64,000 nucleotides of DNA from NCBI GenBank assembly GCA_027886185.1, contig WOAB01000619.1, positions 7,316,001 to 7,380,000 of the forward strand, given 5' to 3'. A model generated the notes under the pieces. It saw nothing but the letters and a program-made list of their open reading frames with translations. It was not told where the DNA came from and searched no databases. Every line of letters starts with the position of its first letter. The first letter of the stretch is position 1. Both the position numbers and the translations under genes were made by a program. This document shows, piece by piece, positions 54,264 to 64,000 of the stretch. The stretch comes from Rheum nobile. Taxonomy: Eukaryota; Streptophyta; Magnoliopsida; Caryophyllales; Polygonaceae.

Positions 54264-55631
54264 TGATAACAGGTAAATTTGTCGTGTTAATTACTGCTAT
54301 GCAAGTAGTCCAAATAAACCTTAAACCGTAGTCCTAAGTAAGTAAGGATCGAGTCCACAGGGAGACAAATTCTATCTTTATATGTAATTTATGTGTCAAT
54401 CCAAAGTAACCAAAGGGGGGTTTTGTATGTTTCAGTAAATCTAAGCATGCAAAAGCAAACAAACTAAAAGTTGATGAATTCAGTAATGGGGAAAATAGCT
54501 CAGTCAAACAAATATCCACTATTCGTATGACAAGTTGATCCTAGATAATCATTCAATATCTCATGCAATGGAAATTCCAATTCCTTTTCAGATATAACTA
54601 ATAGCACAACCAGATACTATTAGCACTAACTAATTAAACAACCATGAAACTATCAAGATTCAGTTTAATAGCAGCGTTAAGAATAGGAATATAGTTGGAT
54701 ACAATTCTAGCATAAAACAACCATCTTTTATCCTAGAATGTAAATCAGTTCTCTTCTGCATAAGACTAGCACAACCAGATACTAGTACGATGCAGTTGTT
54801 ACTCTGAAATAGATATGCTCAACCAGTAACAATCTAGATCTAGCAATAGATCAATAACGACAAACCCTAGTTGCGCATGCTAGAGATTATCAATATTAAA
54901 CATAAGCAATTCAAGCAAGAGAATAGATAAAATCCATGCAATAGATAAGGAACGAAAATCTCACAACTGAATCAAAACAAAAGCTTCAGCGTCTGACTAA
55001 GCAAGAGTGACTTAGTTCTTCATAGCAAGTACGTAGAAAGGGAAAAGATGAAATTAGGGTTCGAGGATAAGGGAGGCCAAACTCCCTTCTAACCCTAAAT
55101 ACTAGAAAATAATAAGGTCTTCCAAAAAGGTCAAAAAACGAAATAATAAAAAATACTAATAATAATCCAAAATAACAAAGTAAGGAAAAGTGGTTTGGTT
55201 CCGCATCCGACACGGCGGCGGTCGCCGCCAGATTTCTTTGGTTCAGCTCCTGTGACACTTCCGTAAAAATGCCATAACTTTTGATTCCCAACTCGGATTG
55301 CGCTCATATTTTGAGGACTTGTAGTAGACTTCAAGATCTAACTTCTAGAATTGGAATCACTCCATTTGGATATCTGAGTAGAGATAACGAACCAATTGAA
55401 TTCAGCACATTGTTCTTCTACTCTCGTGTGGACTCTCTCCTTGGTTCTTCTTCGTCTCCTCAGTGGTCAACTCCTCTTCCTCTGGATATCTTCAATTTGC
55501 TTCTCCAGACCACCAAACCCACACTTCTCCTCTCTAACTCCATAATCCACAGTTGTGCACTAAATCCATCCAAATGGCACCTCAAACCTGGTAACAACCC
55601 CTAGAAATGCACTAAAAAATAGTGTCGATCA
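54264..55631 (-). repeat. 3' LTR of the Athila-like element
   Basis: 1368 bp, ending on the minus strand with TTTACCTGTTATCA and starting TGATCGACACTATTTTTTAG. From 54264 to about 55065 it is nearly identical to 58620-59415. Beyond that, toward the LTR start (the U3 half), similarity drops abruptly to weak or none. Confidence 0.88.
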
Positions 55632-55645
55632 AATCCCCCATGCTT
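55632..55645 (-). other. Polypurine tract of the Athila-like element
   Basis: The minus strand reads GCATGGGGGATT directly before TGATCGAC, the 3' LTR start. A similar phrase (CATGGGGGAGGAT) occurs again at 56270-56285 inside the element, perhaps an old copy. Confidence 0.7.
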
Positions 55646-57178
55646 AAACCTTGCTCGTCCTCGAGTAAGCTAAAGTAAACCTACTCCTCCAATTAATCCC
55701 CAAGGTTTCAGGAAGCATAGAAAACTCAACCCCTCCAAGAATCACACCTAATAATAAACTCCAGGAACCCATACAATAAGCACAGCACAACATATAATAA
55801 CTCACAACACCACACACATCCAAGCTAAAAGGAAAGCAGAGTACTTCCCCCAAACTTATCCCAAACACCATAGAGTGAATACAAATATAATCCTATCTCC
55901 CATCTATCTTCTTATACCTCCAGAGTGACCTACCCAAATCCTCCTTATATCACCTCTTCTTATGTCGCCACGCCAGGAAAAATGAGAAATCCTAAAAATC
56001 ACTCTTCTTCTTTTCACTCATTTTGCCAAGGCGCCCTTTCGGGTTTTCACCAAGCCACTTATTTCATTTTTCAATAGATGGGCTCACAATATGCTCACAT
56101 CACTCTTGACCAATTATTACCCCAGCCTAATGCTGGTCCAAGCCACCTGCTTATTACCTAGGCCGCCTTTTCAGGTTTTCGACCTATCCCATGATTTCAA
56201 TTTTAGCCTTTTTTCAAATTTTTGGCTCTTTTTCATTTTTTTTCTTTTCCTCAACGACATAGCAAGTATAGAATCCTCCCCCATGCTTAAACATTGCATT
56301 GTCCTCAATGTAATGAAAGACAAAAAGAATAAAGCACAGGGAAGACAAAGAATGGACTCACAAACGTCGCCAAGCTGCTTGGACACTGAAGGTGTCGCTG
56401 GCGGTCTTCACAATATATGCTCAGGTCTCTAGTATTGGGCGGGTATCTTCATCTCAACTCTACCGTGCAACCATAGGGAACCACTGTAAGGTGTGGTGGT
56501 CATTAAGGAAATCAGGGCTGCACGGCATTCAACTCCATCAACTCCTACCATGCAACCAAAAGGAACCACTCTGGTGAATAGTGGTATAACAAGTATGGCG
56601 GGGTTGCATGGCCTTCAACGAACACAAAAATGGGGCCCAGATGTAATCGTGGTGTGGGCCCTAGTGTTCCTCCTCCTCAGCTGCCAATTGTAAGGCCATC
56701 ATCGTTGTCAATTAAAAGTGTAGGTCTAATGTCTCCTCCATGACAACATGATGCACACCATCTCCGTGGGGAACTCTGGACAGCTGGCCTACGGTGGAAC
56801 TTTTTTTTTTTTTGCTCCCCGTTTAAGGTTTTTTCGGGAAGTTTTTTTTTTTTTTTCGGGAAGTTTTTTTTTTTTTTACCTGAGAAATGGCGGCGGTCGC
56901 CGTAATTAAACGACGGTCGCTGCCATTTGCCGTAGCCAAATTTTCGAAGGGGGAGATTGGCGGTGGTCGCCGTAAGGTTGGCGGCGGTCACCGCCTCTCC
57001 GTCTTCACTTTATCATGCGTCCTGCAGGTTAGTTCGACACAGAACTACAAAAACTACAAAACTAAAAAAAATTAAAAGAAAATAAACTAAGGGAAGGGAA
57101 AGAAAGTACCTAACATCGGATTGCCTCCCGAGAAGCACCTTGTTTACTGTCCTTGGCTCGACATAGTGCTCAACCTCT
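55646..57178 (-). other. 3' non-coding region of the Athila-like element
   Basis: No coding frame is recognised. It includes long T runs at 56803-56876, a GC-rich patch (56884-57000) with GGCGGTCGCCG words, and a second purine-tract-like phrase near 56280. Confidence 0.5.
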
Positions 57179-58486
57179 TCAACTCGGGTTGCTCCTATCA
57201 CTTGAACTCCTGAGGTCTATATCAGGGGGATGCCGCTTTGTGTGCTCCATGTTGAGCCTTTCCCCCATGCTTGTGCCCTTCATGATGGTTGGACCGTTGT
57301 TCATATCTATGAATGCACTTGCCATCTTCAGAAACGGTCTACCCAGCATCTCAGGGGCTGCATGTATGTCTTGCCCCGTATCCAGCATGTAAAAATCTGC
57401 CACCTGAATTAAGGCCTCCTTCTTGTGCTTCCCCTTTGGTTTCTTCTTTATATTGCCCAGCGCCCTTAAAAACTCTGTGTAGCGAGGGATGCAATTTGCC
57501 AGTTCGATCAAGGGAATGGTTGCCTCGCAGATATTGAAGGTTTCATATAGCTCTTTGTCGTTCTTCAGCCTTCGAGTATCTTGTACTGCCTCAGGGAGGG
57601 GCGTGACGGGGTGCAGCGAGACAAGTGGAGAGGAGTTGAGATGTACATACTTATCATAGGCAGCCTCGAGAGGGTCGGGGGCTGTCGGGGCATTTTCGAG
57701 AGGAACGAGCATTGCAGGATCATTTTCGCGATCGCGGCACTCCTCCTCTTGGTCGCTAAATTCCTCCAGTCCTAAAAAATAATATTCTTCAGAAAGCACA
57801 ACGCGGTCCAAAATATCGTCTGGAATACCCATCTCCTCAGTGGGTGAACCGAGGTCGAGGTATACCTCCCGCGGTCTCGGGTGCTCTTCTGCAGATATCT
57901 CGCTGTATTCTGCACCCGTCTCACAAATTTGTTCTTCCCTTTGAGCTAAGGGGGCGACATGCAGCTGCTCAGTACTTTGTAGGGTCATCGAGAAGACATT
58001 CTCTTCCTGGTGCACCACTGGGTGAGATAGTGGTTCTGCCGACGTCATGGCCTCCATTCTGCTCACTGCTTGCACCATTTGCCCCATCTGCCTCTCAGAG
58101 TTCTGGATATAGGACTTCATTTGTTGTTCAAGTTGGATCGTGCTCTGATTGAGAGATCGAAACATGTCCTCCAATGACATTGAGGGACTTGGATTGTGCC
58201 CCATCTGATTCTCCAAGGTCCGGAATAAATCCGCAGTATACTGTGAGACATAGTAATCTGGATTGGACACTGGTGGGCTATGCTCGTAGGCTGGGTAGTA
58301 CTGCGGTGGAGTACCCTGCTGATAGAACGACTGTGGTCCCAGGTAAAACTCCTGGTAATCATGACCATAAGGGGGATAATGTTGGTGCCCATAACTCGAA
58401 TTGGGGTGATCTCTCCACCCTGGAGTGTATGCGTATGAGTATGGGTCATATTGCGGCTCCTGATGGAAGTGGGGAAATCTATCCAT
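57179..58486 (-). CDS. Athila-type gag-derived protein, intact frame
   Basis: 435 residues from ATG at 58486-58484 (MDRFPHFHQEPQYD) with no internal stop. N-terminal part: DPYSYAYTPGWRDHPNSSYG and Gln/Tyr/Pro-rich sequence, matching the 'PYSNTYNPGWRNHPNFSW' region after the capsid of Athila gag. Middle: MSLEDMFRSLNQSTIQLEQQ and MKSYIQNSERQMGQMVQAV, a coiled-coil-like stretch. An acidic linker follows. C-terminal part: ATIPLIELANCIPRYTEFLR, ALGNIKKKPKGKHKKEALIQ, MLDTGQDIHAAPEMLGRPFL and KMASAFIDMNNGPTIM, corresponding to the region leading into and through a degenerate protease. The catalytic D-S/T-G context is not convincing. The capsid half of gag is missing, so this is a rearranged gag-protease remnant kept open. 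Function is unknown. Confidence 0.75.
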   Translation of the reverse strand: MDRFPHFHQEPQYDPYSYAYTPGWRDHPNSSYGHQHYPPYGHDYQEFYLGPQSFYQQGTPPQYYPAYEHSPPVSNPDYYVSQYTADLFRTLENQMGHNPSPSMSLEDMFRSLNQSTIQLEQQMKSYIQNSERQMGQMVQAVSRMEAMTSAEPLSHPVVHQEENVFSMTLQSTEQLHVAPLAQREEQICETGAEYSEISAEEHPRPREVYLDLGSPTEEMGIPDDILDRVVLSEEYYFLGLEEFSDQEEECRDRENDPAMLVPLENAPTAPDPLEAAYDKYVHLNSSPLVSLHPVTPLPEAVQDTRRLKNDKELYETFNICEATIPLIELANCIPRYTEFLRALGNIKKKPKGKHKKEALIQVADFYMLDTGQDIHAAPEMLGRPFLKMASAFIDMNNGPTIMKGTSMGERLNMEHTKRHPPDIDLRSSSDRSNPS

Positions 58487-58591
58487 CTCTGTAACAAAAT
58501 CAAAAAGGAAAAACAAAAATCAATAGCACGGGTGTGGACCGTAAGATAGGTCCACACAATAGTTGACACACAAATCGCACACAAGATAGAT

Positions 58592-58612
58592 TATTGCCTC
58601 CCCGGCAACGGC
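58592..58612 (-). other. Primer-binding site of the Athila-like element
   Basis: TTGGCGCCGTTGCCGGGGA on the minus strand, a few bases inside the 5' LTR end. Athila-group elements carry this site, usually described as complementary to a tRNA 3' end (Asp type). Confidence 0.75.
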
Positions 58613-58619
58613 GCCAATT

Positions 58620-59864
58620 TGATAACAGGTAAATTTGTCGTGTTAATTACTGCTATGCAAGTAGTCCAAACAAACCTTAAACCGTAGTCCTAAGTAAGTA
58701 AGGGTCGAGTCCACAGGGAGACAGATTCTATCTTTATATGTAATTTATGTGTCAATCCAAAGTAACCAAAGGGGGGTTTTGTATGTTTCAGTAAATCTAA
58801 GCATGCAAAAGCAAACAAACTAAAAGTTGATGAATTCAGTAATGGGGAAAATAGCTCAGTCAAACAAACATCCACTATTCGTATGACAAGTTGATCCTAG
58901 ATAATCATTCAATATCTCATGCAATAGAAATTCCAATTCCTTTTCAGATATAACTAATAGCACAACCAGATACTATTAGCACTAACTAATTAAACAACCA
59001 TGAAACTATCAAGATTCAGTTTAATAGCAGCGTTAAGAATAGGAATATAGTTGGATACAATTCTAGCATAAAACAATCATCTTTTATCCTAGAATGTAAA
59101 CCAGTTCTCTTCTGCATAAGACTAGCACAACCAGATACTAGTACGATGCAGTTGCTACTCTGAAATAGATATGCTCAACCAGTAACAATCTAGATCTAGC
59201 AATAGATCAATAACGACAAACCCTAGTTGCGCAGGCTAGAGATTATCAATATTAATCATAAGCAATTCAAGCAAGAGAATAGATAAAATCCATGCAATAG
59301 ATAAGGAACGAAAATCTCACAACTGAAACAAAACGAAAGCTTCGGCGTCTGACTAGGCAAGAGTGGCTTAGTTCTTCATAGCAAGTACGTAGAAAGGGAA
59401 AAGATGAAATTAGGGTTCGAGAGCAGAAAACAAGCCTTTCCTCTACCCTTAAATACTAAAAATAAATAAGATCTCCAAAATTAACATTAAACGAAATACT
59501 GAAATGTAATAAAAATAGTCCAAAATAAAACAAATAAAGAAACGGGCTCGGTGGACTTCTGACACGGACGGCGGGCGCCGTAATTGCGGCGGTCGCCGTC
59601 TTTAAACGGCGGTCGCCGGTCTTTTGTCGTAGCCAAGGTGGTTGGGAGGGCTTTGGCGACGGTCGCCGTAATGTGAACAACGGTCGCCGTGAAGCCATTC
59701 CTTCAGCGTCTTCGTCTCTTCAGCTCCGAATGCTCCCAAAGCCTCCAAATGTGTGTCTTCAGCACCTCCTCGCCAATGCTCCATAACTCCTCCAAAGTAT
59801 CCTAAAACACCACTAAATCAATGCTAAAACCCCGTCTATACATACAACATAATCGTGTGTATCA
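58620..59864 (-). repeat. 5' LTR of the Athila-like element
   Basis: 1245 bp, TGATACACACGATT...TTTACCTGTTATCA (minus). Its U3 half (about 59420-59864) carries GGCGGTCGCCG words at 59567-59700 and differs strongly from the partner LTR, while R-U5 is nearly identical. Confidence 0.88.
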
Positions 59865-59869
59865 CATTT

Positions 59870-61516
59870 TCAAACCTAAAGACTTTTTTTATTGTTATAA
59901 TGTTTTTTAAGTGATAAGGTAATTAAGTTGTGGTCAGACGTGGTTAGAGGATAATGATGGACGGACAAATTACTATAGTTTTCAGTAATATATGGATGAA
60001 TAAGAACTCTATCCAGGCGCGTTCAAAGATGTTGTTATTCCTAATACCTTATTTTCTCCAAGTAAAAGAGAAGCCTGTATATTTGGTGTCCAACAATCCA
60101 AAATCGTTTATGAAGTCATTAAGATAGTGAAAGCACGCGAAGTTTGGAGAAATACCATCGAGTTTGTTGGATCGTTAGAGTTACGTCTGAGGGAACAAAA
60201 GCTTTGTTCCCACAGAAGGCACAACGAATTTAAATAGCAAGAAATATAATAGAACGAACTCACGATATATAGTGGAAACCCTGATTAGCAAAACTAGCTT
60301 CTCAAGGAAAAACCACTACCTTCAAGCTTCCGCTTGAGAGGATTTTGAAATGCGTACTTGTCTTATTAATTTCTTGCTCGATTACACTTGTATCCTGGAC
60401 TTCGACCTCTAAACAACCAGCTAGACTCGAAGCCTCTACTACAACGATGAATCGAACTCAACTCTCAAAGACTCACACGCACTTCACCTTCTTTCTCTTC
60501 TTTTCTTTTTCTCGCTCAGAGTCGTAAAGTCGTACGTAAGAAAAGAATCCTCACTTCGCTTAAATACAACACGGCTAAAACCCTAATCAACATAAGATAG
60601 GAAATTCTGATAACGGATTACTAAGATATGATTTTGTTTGGAAGATATAATATCACAACCGGTTATATTAATTAAGGAAGGAGTTCCTTAATTAATCCAA
60701 CCTATTGGATAACGTTCTTCTCTCTCCAATCGCCTTATCTTAGGAAAGATTCTTAGGATCAACACGACCGGGTTTTCTCTCTCCATATCTTCGCGCAATC
60801 CGGCTTGATCCTTGGAGCCGAAGTCTTCATCCTCTACCGCGTGGCTTCTTGGTTTGTTTCCTTAACTCAGCACGATGTATGACTTCTTTCCTTTTGCAGC
60901 CTTGATCTGGTCCGTCACTTCAGTTCCTTGAGAGGTAACAAAGCGCTAAACAAGCCTTTGTTCCCTCTAAGATCCTGTGCTGCAAAGCTCCGTGGGATAA
61001 CTCTTCTTGTCCCTGAAACACTTGGTACACATATTAGTTGAGTGTTTGTAACCATCAAAACCTAAGGAATTCAACAGAGTTTATCAACATGAATGAGTAT
61101 TTCGTTAAAATCTCCTATTATCATCACAAGGAAGATTATAATTGGAAATCATAGTTCCTATATTTAGCCAATATTCATCTTTAAGATCTTCACGAGATGG
61201 GGCATAAAGGAAAAAGCTCAAGAAATTGATGTTGTTTTGGTGGAAGTCAATGTGAATTATATTAGAGTCATTGTACGAAGTGTTAATATAAAGCAAGAAT
61301 AGGGAGTGGCCAAAAAGTAACCATAAACCCCCACACCATCCTTGGGACGGTGAAATTGTAATGGATCTAAAACCAAATTTAGAATAAAATTTCGCCTCTA
61401 GTATGGAATGAGATTTGGTTTCTACAATGCAAAGCAAATCAAATCGATTTTTACGTTTCATGAATATGATTTCATTCCAAAAGGTAGGGCGTTTAATCCC
61501 ACGAATGTTCCATTAC
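59870..61516 (-). mobile_element. LINE ORF2 endonuclease region (split by a solo LTR)
   Basis: From about 61516: WNIRGIKRPTFWNEIIFMKR, the standard opening of plant LINE ORF2 endonuclease. Then FDLLCIVETKSHSILEAKFY, SQGWCGGLWLLFGHSLFLLY, INFLSFFLYAPSREDLKDEY and DDNRRFNEILIHV. After the solo LTR: KLDGISPNFACFHYLNDFIN and DFGLLDTKYTGFSFTWRK, then ERAWIEFLF. This apurinic-type endonuclease nicks target DNA. The expected GDFN reads DDNRRFNE and stops appear after FTWRK. It may be the 5' part of the same LINE whose 3' part lies at 51250-53665, the middle having been lost. Confidence 0.75.
60160..61081. mobile_element. Solo copia-type LTR, 5-bp target duplication
   Basis: The block 60165-61076 (912 bp) begins TGTTGGATCG and ends GGAATTCAACA, with GAGTT at 60160-60164 and 61077-61081. 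TGTTG...CAACA ends are typical of Ty1/copia LTRs. There is no internal domain, so the rest was removed by recombination between LTRs. It interrupts the LINE endonuclease frame. Its transcriptional direction is not certain. Confidence 0.85.
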
Positions 61517-62990
61517 CCAATCTTTATATTGAAATATAATATATAAAGGATATGTTCATTTTTTGTGTGATGAGTAGAATGTGTTGTATTAAAAACGAAA
61601 TTGAGGAATTCAAAACGGTGAAAATTATTAGTGATTGGTCGAAAGAGAGATATGTCATTTGTTGTTTTGAATTGTAGTTCTTTTGGAGATGTAATAAAAA
61701 AGAGCAAAATAAGGTAGCATAGTAATAGATCATGAAAGTTATATATAACAACATTCACTAGATGTGTCGATATCTTATAGTAGATGTCAGTCGTAATGTT
61801 TGAAGCATGGGAGCCATGCCAAATTGAGAACAAAATAGTAGAGGTAAAATAGGAACTTATATTTGTGTCAAATGGAAAGAAGCCACTAATGTCATAGGTG
61901 CTTGTCATATATGTTTCAAATGGCATAGAGCAATGCAGTTCAAAGCGAGTAAATGAAACAAAAACAAAAATTAAAAAAACAGTAGAGAAACGAGTGAGCA
62001 CAAGAGAAAAAAATTGAGAAAAGGATTCTTAGCTATCAATTTACCCCATAAAAAATTAAAGATCCAAGTCCATAAATCATTAAATAAAACAAGGTCATGT
62101 GTACAAAATTGTAAAATGTCACAGTTCAACAAAAGTGTCCATAGTGTGTTTCTTACCAGCAGATAAGCAAGAATAGTTAAAGAAAGAGAATGATAGAGGA
62201 TTTCCGAAAGAGATACGAGGATAATGTTGATACAATCAAATTTAATATCATAGAAAGACATGAATTTCAGAAAAATGTATTAAAAAGGTGTTGTAGACAA
62301 TTTCAACAAATTTGTCAGGAATAGTGTGAAATATTGGGGTCAAATTTTATTCAAATGGGTCAAGACCATGTAGTTCATAGCACAAAGACATAGAAACACA
62401 AACATAGGTGATACATCAACCCAGTTGCTGTAATAGAAGCTTCCAACACATAAATAAATACAACTCATATGCAAAAAAAAAGAAAATAGATGTGGTGCTT
62501 CAATTTCCTCAAAAGGCGATGAAGAATGTCAATACCTTGCAAATCATCAAGCACCCTAAACCAAACAGAGAGAGGTGAGAGTCTTTTCCAAAAATAGGTT
62601 ACCCAAGAGGAAAACCAGATTTTATGGGTCATTGTACACATCTTGTGAAAGCTTTAATTGGACGTCGATGAGGTCGTGGTGGGGGATCCATAGAGGAGCG
62701 TTGATGTAGAGAAAAAAAATCACCAAAAATTTCAGATTAAGTTTCAGTTTATGTGGGTCATAGTTGTTTTCATAAGTGAATTAAAAAAAAAAAAAAAAAA
62801 AGGAAGAAAAGAAGGGAAATAGGAGAAAGGGGAAAGGAGAAGAAATGAAACGATATATGGAAATATTGAAGAACACCAAAGAAGGGAGAGAGAGAGAGAA
62901 ACAAGAGAGAGGGAAAAGCAACTTGGAAGGCATTGTTGAAGAGCCTAATCACACTATGTATTATATCTATATTGTACGGTTATAAGATAA

Positions 62991-63021
<31 letters not shown>

Positions 63022-63200
63022 CTAAAAGAGAGACCTAAATTCTAAGTGTTAGCACAACGTTCAATTCGCCTACATGTCAGACTCTGAGATATGATTAATG
63101 TATTGGTTGTATTATATAAGTTTATTAATTTAATGTATTAATTAAATTAGTTACTCTTATTATTCAATTATGCACTTAAATTTTATTATTATTATAACAT
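61517..63200. other. Probable LINE 5' region, no readable ORF1
   Basis: Upstream (minus strand) of the LINE endonuclease. At 62870-62940 the minus strand is CT-rich (CTCTCTCTCTCTCCCTTCTT), which suits a LINE leader. Open frames on the minus strand here (61513-62261) are AT-driven and match no ORF1 zinc-knuckle or RNA-binding pattern I know. A 19-bp A run lies at about 62784-62802. Confidence 0.35.
62991..63015. repeat. ATT microsatellite
   Basis: About eight uninterrupted ATT units followed by ATATATAC. Confidence 0.85.
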
Positions 63201-63209
63201 TTTAGATTT

Positions 63210-64000
63210 TTTGTTGTACAGCAAACATAAGGCCCTTGAAAACTAACAAGACACACCTAAATCATCACAGAGGATGATCTTGAGAAAATCTCTAAGTCTA
63301 CAAAGGTTAGAGGATCTAGAGTACACATGAATTCTACACATCCTAATTCCCTTCATATTTAGGGGATCGCTCGAGCGCAAAAGCAAGTCTCTGAGATCTT
63401 CAATGAAGAAATCTCTTGAAGCCAAGAAGTTAGTTGCCACATTGGTTTCCCTAAAACAATGAGAGACATAATAGTTATCGAAAACTACAACGAAATAGTA
63501 ATGTCTAGAATGATAGTTATAATTTCCCATTGAATTTTTCATGATTTTTTGACACAATTGATAATCGAAAGGTTATCGCCTTCGATATCTAATTTTGTAA
63601 TACCTAATCTAAGGGTTGCACGAACCCCTTCCAAGAGGGTGTAGGCCTCCGTTTGTATGACAAAAGTGTTTTGTATATTTTTTTCTTTTCAATGTGCATG
63701 AATGACACGTTATGATCACGAATAATAAAGCCTATATGAGATGTGTGGTTATTTCTCTTGGACCCATCAAAATTCATACCACTCACGATTTGACTTCTTC
63801 CAAGCATAATGTCTTCTCTTATGTCTATTATTACCATTAGGTAACTTAAGGTTAATTAGCTTCCATTCATTGTATTGGTAGAGGATGCTACTAACTAGAT
63901 TACTGTCATCGTCTAAATTTTTATTAGTTTAACTTCAAAAGAGTTTATCATTGCGAATTCGCCATATATTCCACCATGCAAAGTGGAAAATTTCTGTATT
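63210..64000 (-). mobile_element. LINE ORF2 3' end, running off the window
   Basis: From the right edge on the minus strand: FHFAWWNIWRIRND (the hinge before RNase H), then SGMNFDGSKRNNHTSHIGFI, IRDHNVSF (RNase H start, with the catalytic Asp in NFDGS), and VVFDNYYVSHCFRETNVATN, FLASRDFF. It ends near 63210 without a clear poly-A tail. Frame changes separate the parts, so it is inactive. It is related to, but distinct from, the LINE at 51250-53665. Confidence 0.75.

Larger units (their letters stand above)
54259..59869 (-). mobile_element. Complete non-autonomous Athila-like LTR retrotransposon
   Basis: CATTT duplicates flank the element at 54259-54263 and 59865-59869. The 5' LTR is 58620-59864 and the 3' LTR 54264-55631 (minus orientation, TGAT...ATCA). 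Next to the 5' LTR the minus strand reads TTGGCGCCGTTGCCGGGGA, the primer-binding site typical of Athila elements. Next to the 3' LTR is the purine tract GCATGGGGGATT. The interior holds one long ORF (57179-58486) and otherwise non-coding DNA. No reverse transcriptase, RNase H or integrase is present, so enzymes must come from a relative. It is inserted in an older LTR fragment. Confidence 0.9.

Noticed and set aside
61513..62261. Minus-strand frames upstream of the LINE endonuclease as LINE ORF1
   Set aside because: Composition is that of translated AT-rich DNA (Phe, Ile, Tyr, Ser), with no zinc knuckle or RNA-recognition pattern.
63000..63040. Helitron 5' end (TATATACTAAAAGAGAGACC)
   Set aside because: The required TC start is absent and no hairpin-plus-CTRR end was located.

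Overview
This is nuclear DNA of a flowering plant, most likely a eudicot. The evidence is the AT-rich composition, intron-split gene pieces, plant-type LTR retrotransposons (chromovirus, Tat-like and Athila-like), a Cassandra element carrying 5S rRNA, LINEs ending in an RNase H domain, and Helitron, CACTA, hAT and Mutator-like DNA transposons. I see no intact ordinary host gene, rRNA gene or tRNA gene. The window is a thick nest of mobile elements with a few broken host-gene pieces. I could not place the species.

Layout. 0.1-5.7 kb: host-like DNA with fragments of a rhomboid-protease gene (one exon present twice) flanking the 3' part of a 2-oxoglutarate dioxygenase gene. About 6.0-9.2 kb: a decayed CACTA transposon with Ulp1-like protease and transposase-associated remnants; a perfect hAT MITE (8650-8940) sits in its end repeats. 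9.2-32.2 kb: a gag-only Tat-like LTR element whose two long terminal repeats (9236-12420 and 29791-32170) are now about 20 kb apart. The left repeat holds a Pack-MULE (9252-10766) carrying an LRR receptor-kinase fragment. The right repeat holds a 631-bp hAT element and a short SINE. Between the repeats lies a chromovirus on the minus strand (about 15945-28711). It has itself been invaded by a solo LTR (25220-27988), a Cassandra TRIM (24089-24605), Helitrons and a LINE.

32.8-43.5 kb: a 10.7-kb Mutator-like element with an 11-bp target duplication. It carries a plant-mobile-domain gene (+), a GRF zinc-finger gene (+), and a minus-strand transposase gene ending in an OTU cysteine-protease domain. 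It also has a 67-bp minisatellite, arrays of short palindromes, and a hairpin with arms of about 180 bp. This is the most interesting object in the window. 43.8-44.4 kb: a 5'-truncated LINE with an 18-bp target duplication. 45.4-49.9 kb: a CACTA-like element holding an SLX1 nuclease fragment, with a Mutator-like remnant inside it. 50.3 kb: a protein-kinase tail fragment.

51.2-53.7 kb: the 3' half of a LINE ORF2 interrupted by a fold-back SINE compound. 54.3-59.9 kb: a complete non-autonomous Athila-like element (5-bp target duplication, tRNA primer site, polypurine tract) with one long intact gag-derived ORF and two LTRs that differ sharply in their U3 halves. 59.9-61.5 kb: a LINE endonuclease region split by a solo copia LTR. 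63.2-64.0 kb: the 3' end of another LINE.

Nearly all coding regions are decayed. The exceptions are the Athila-like gag ORF (57179-58486) and the GRF reading frame (39133-39471). Target-site duplications and internal 'empty' paralogous copies resolve most insertions to the base.
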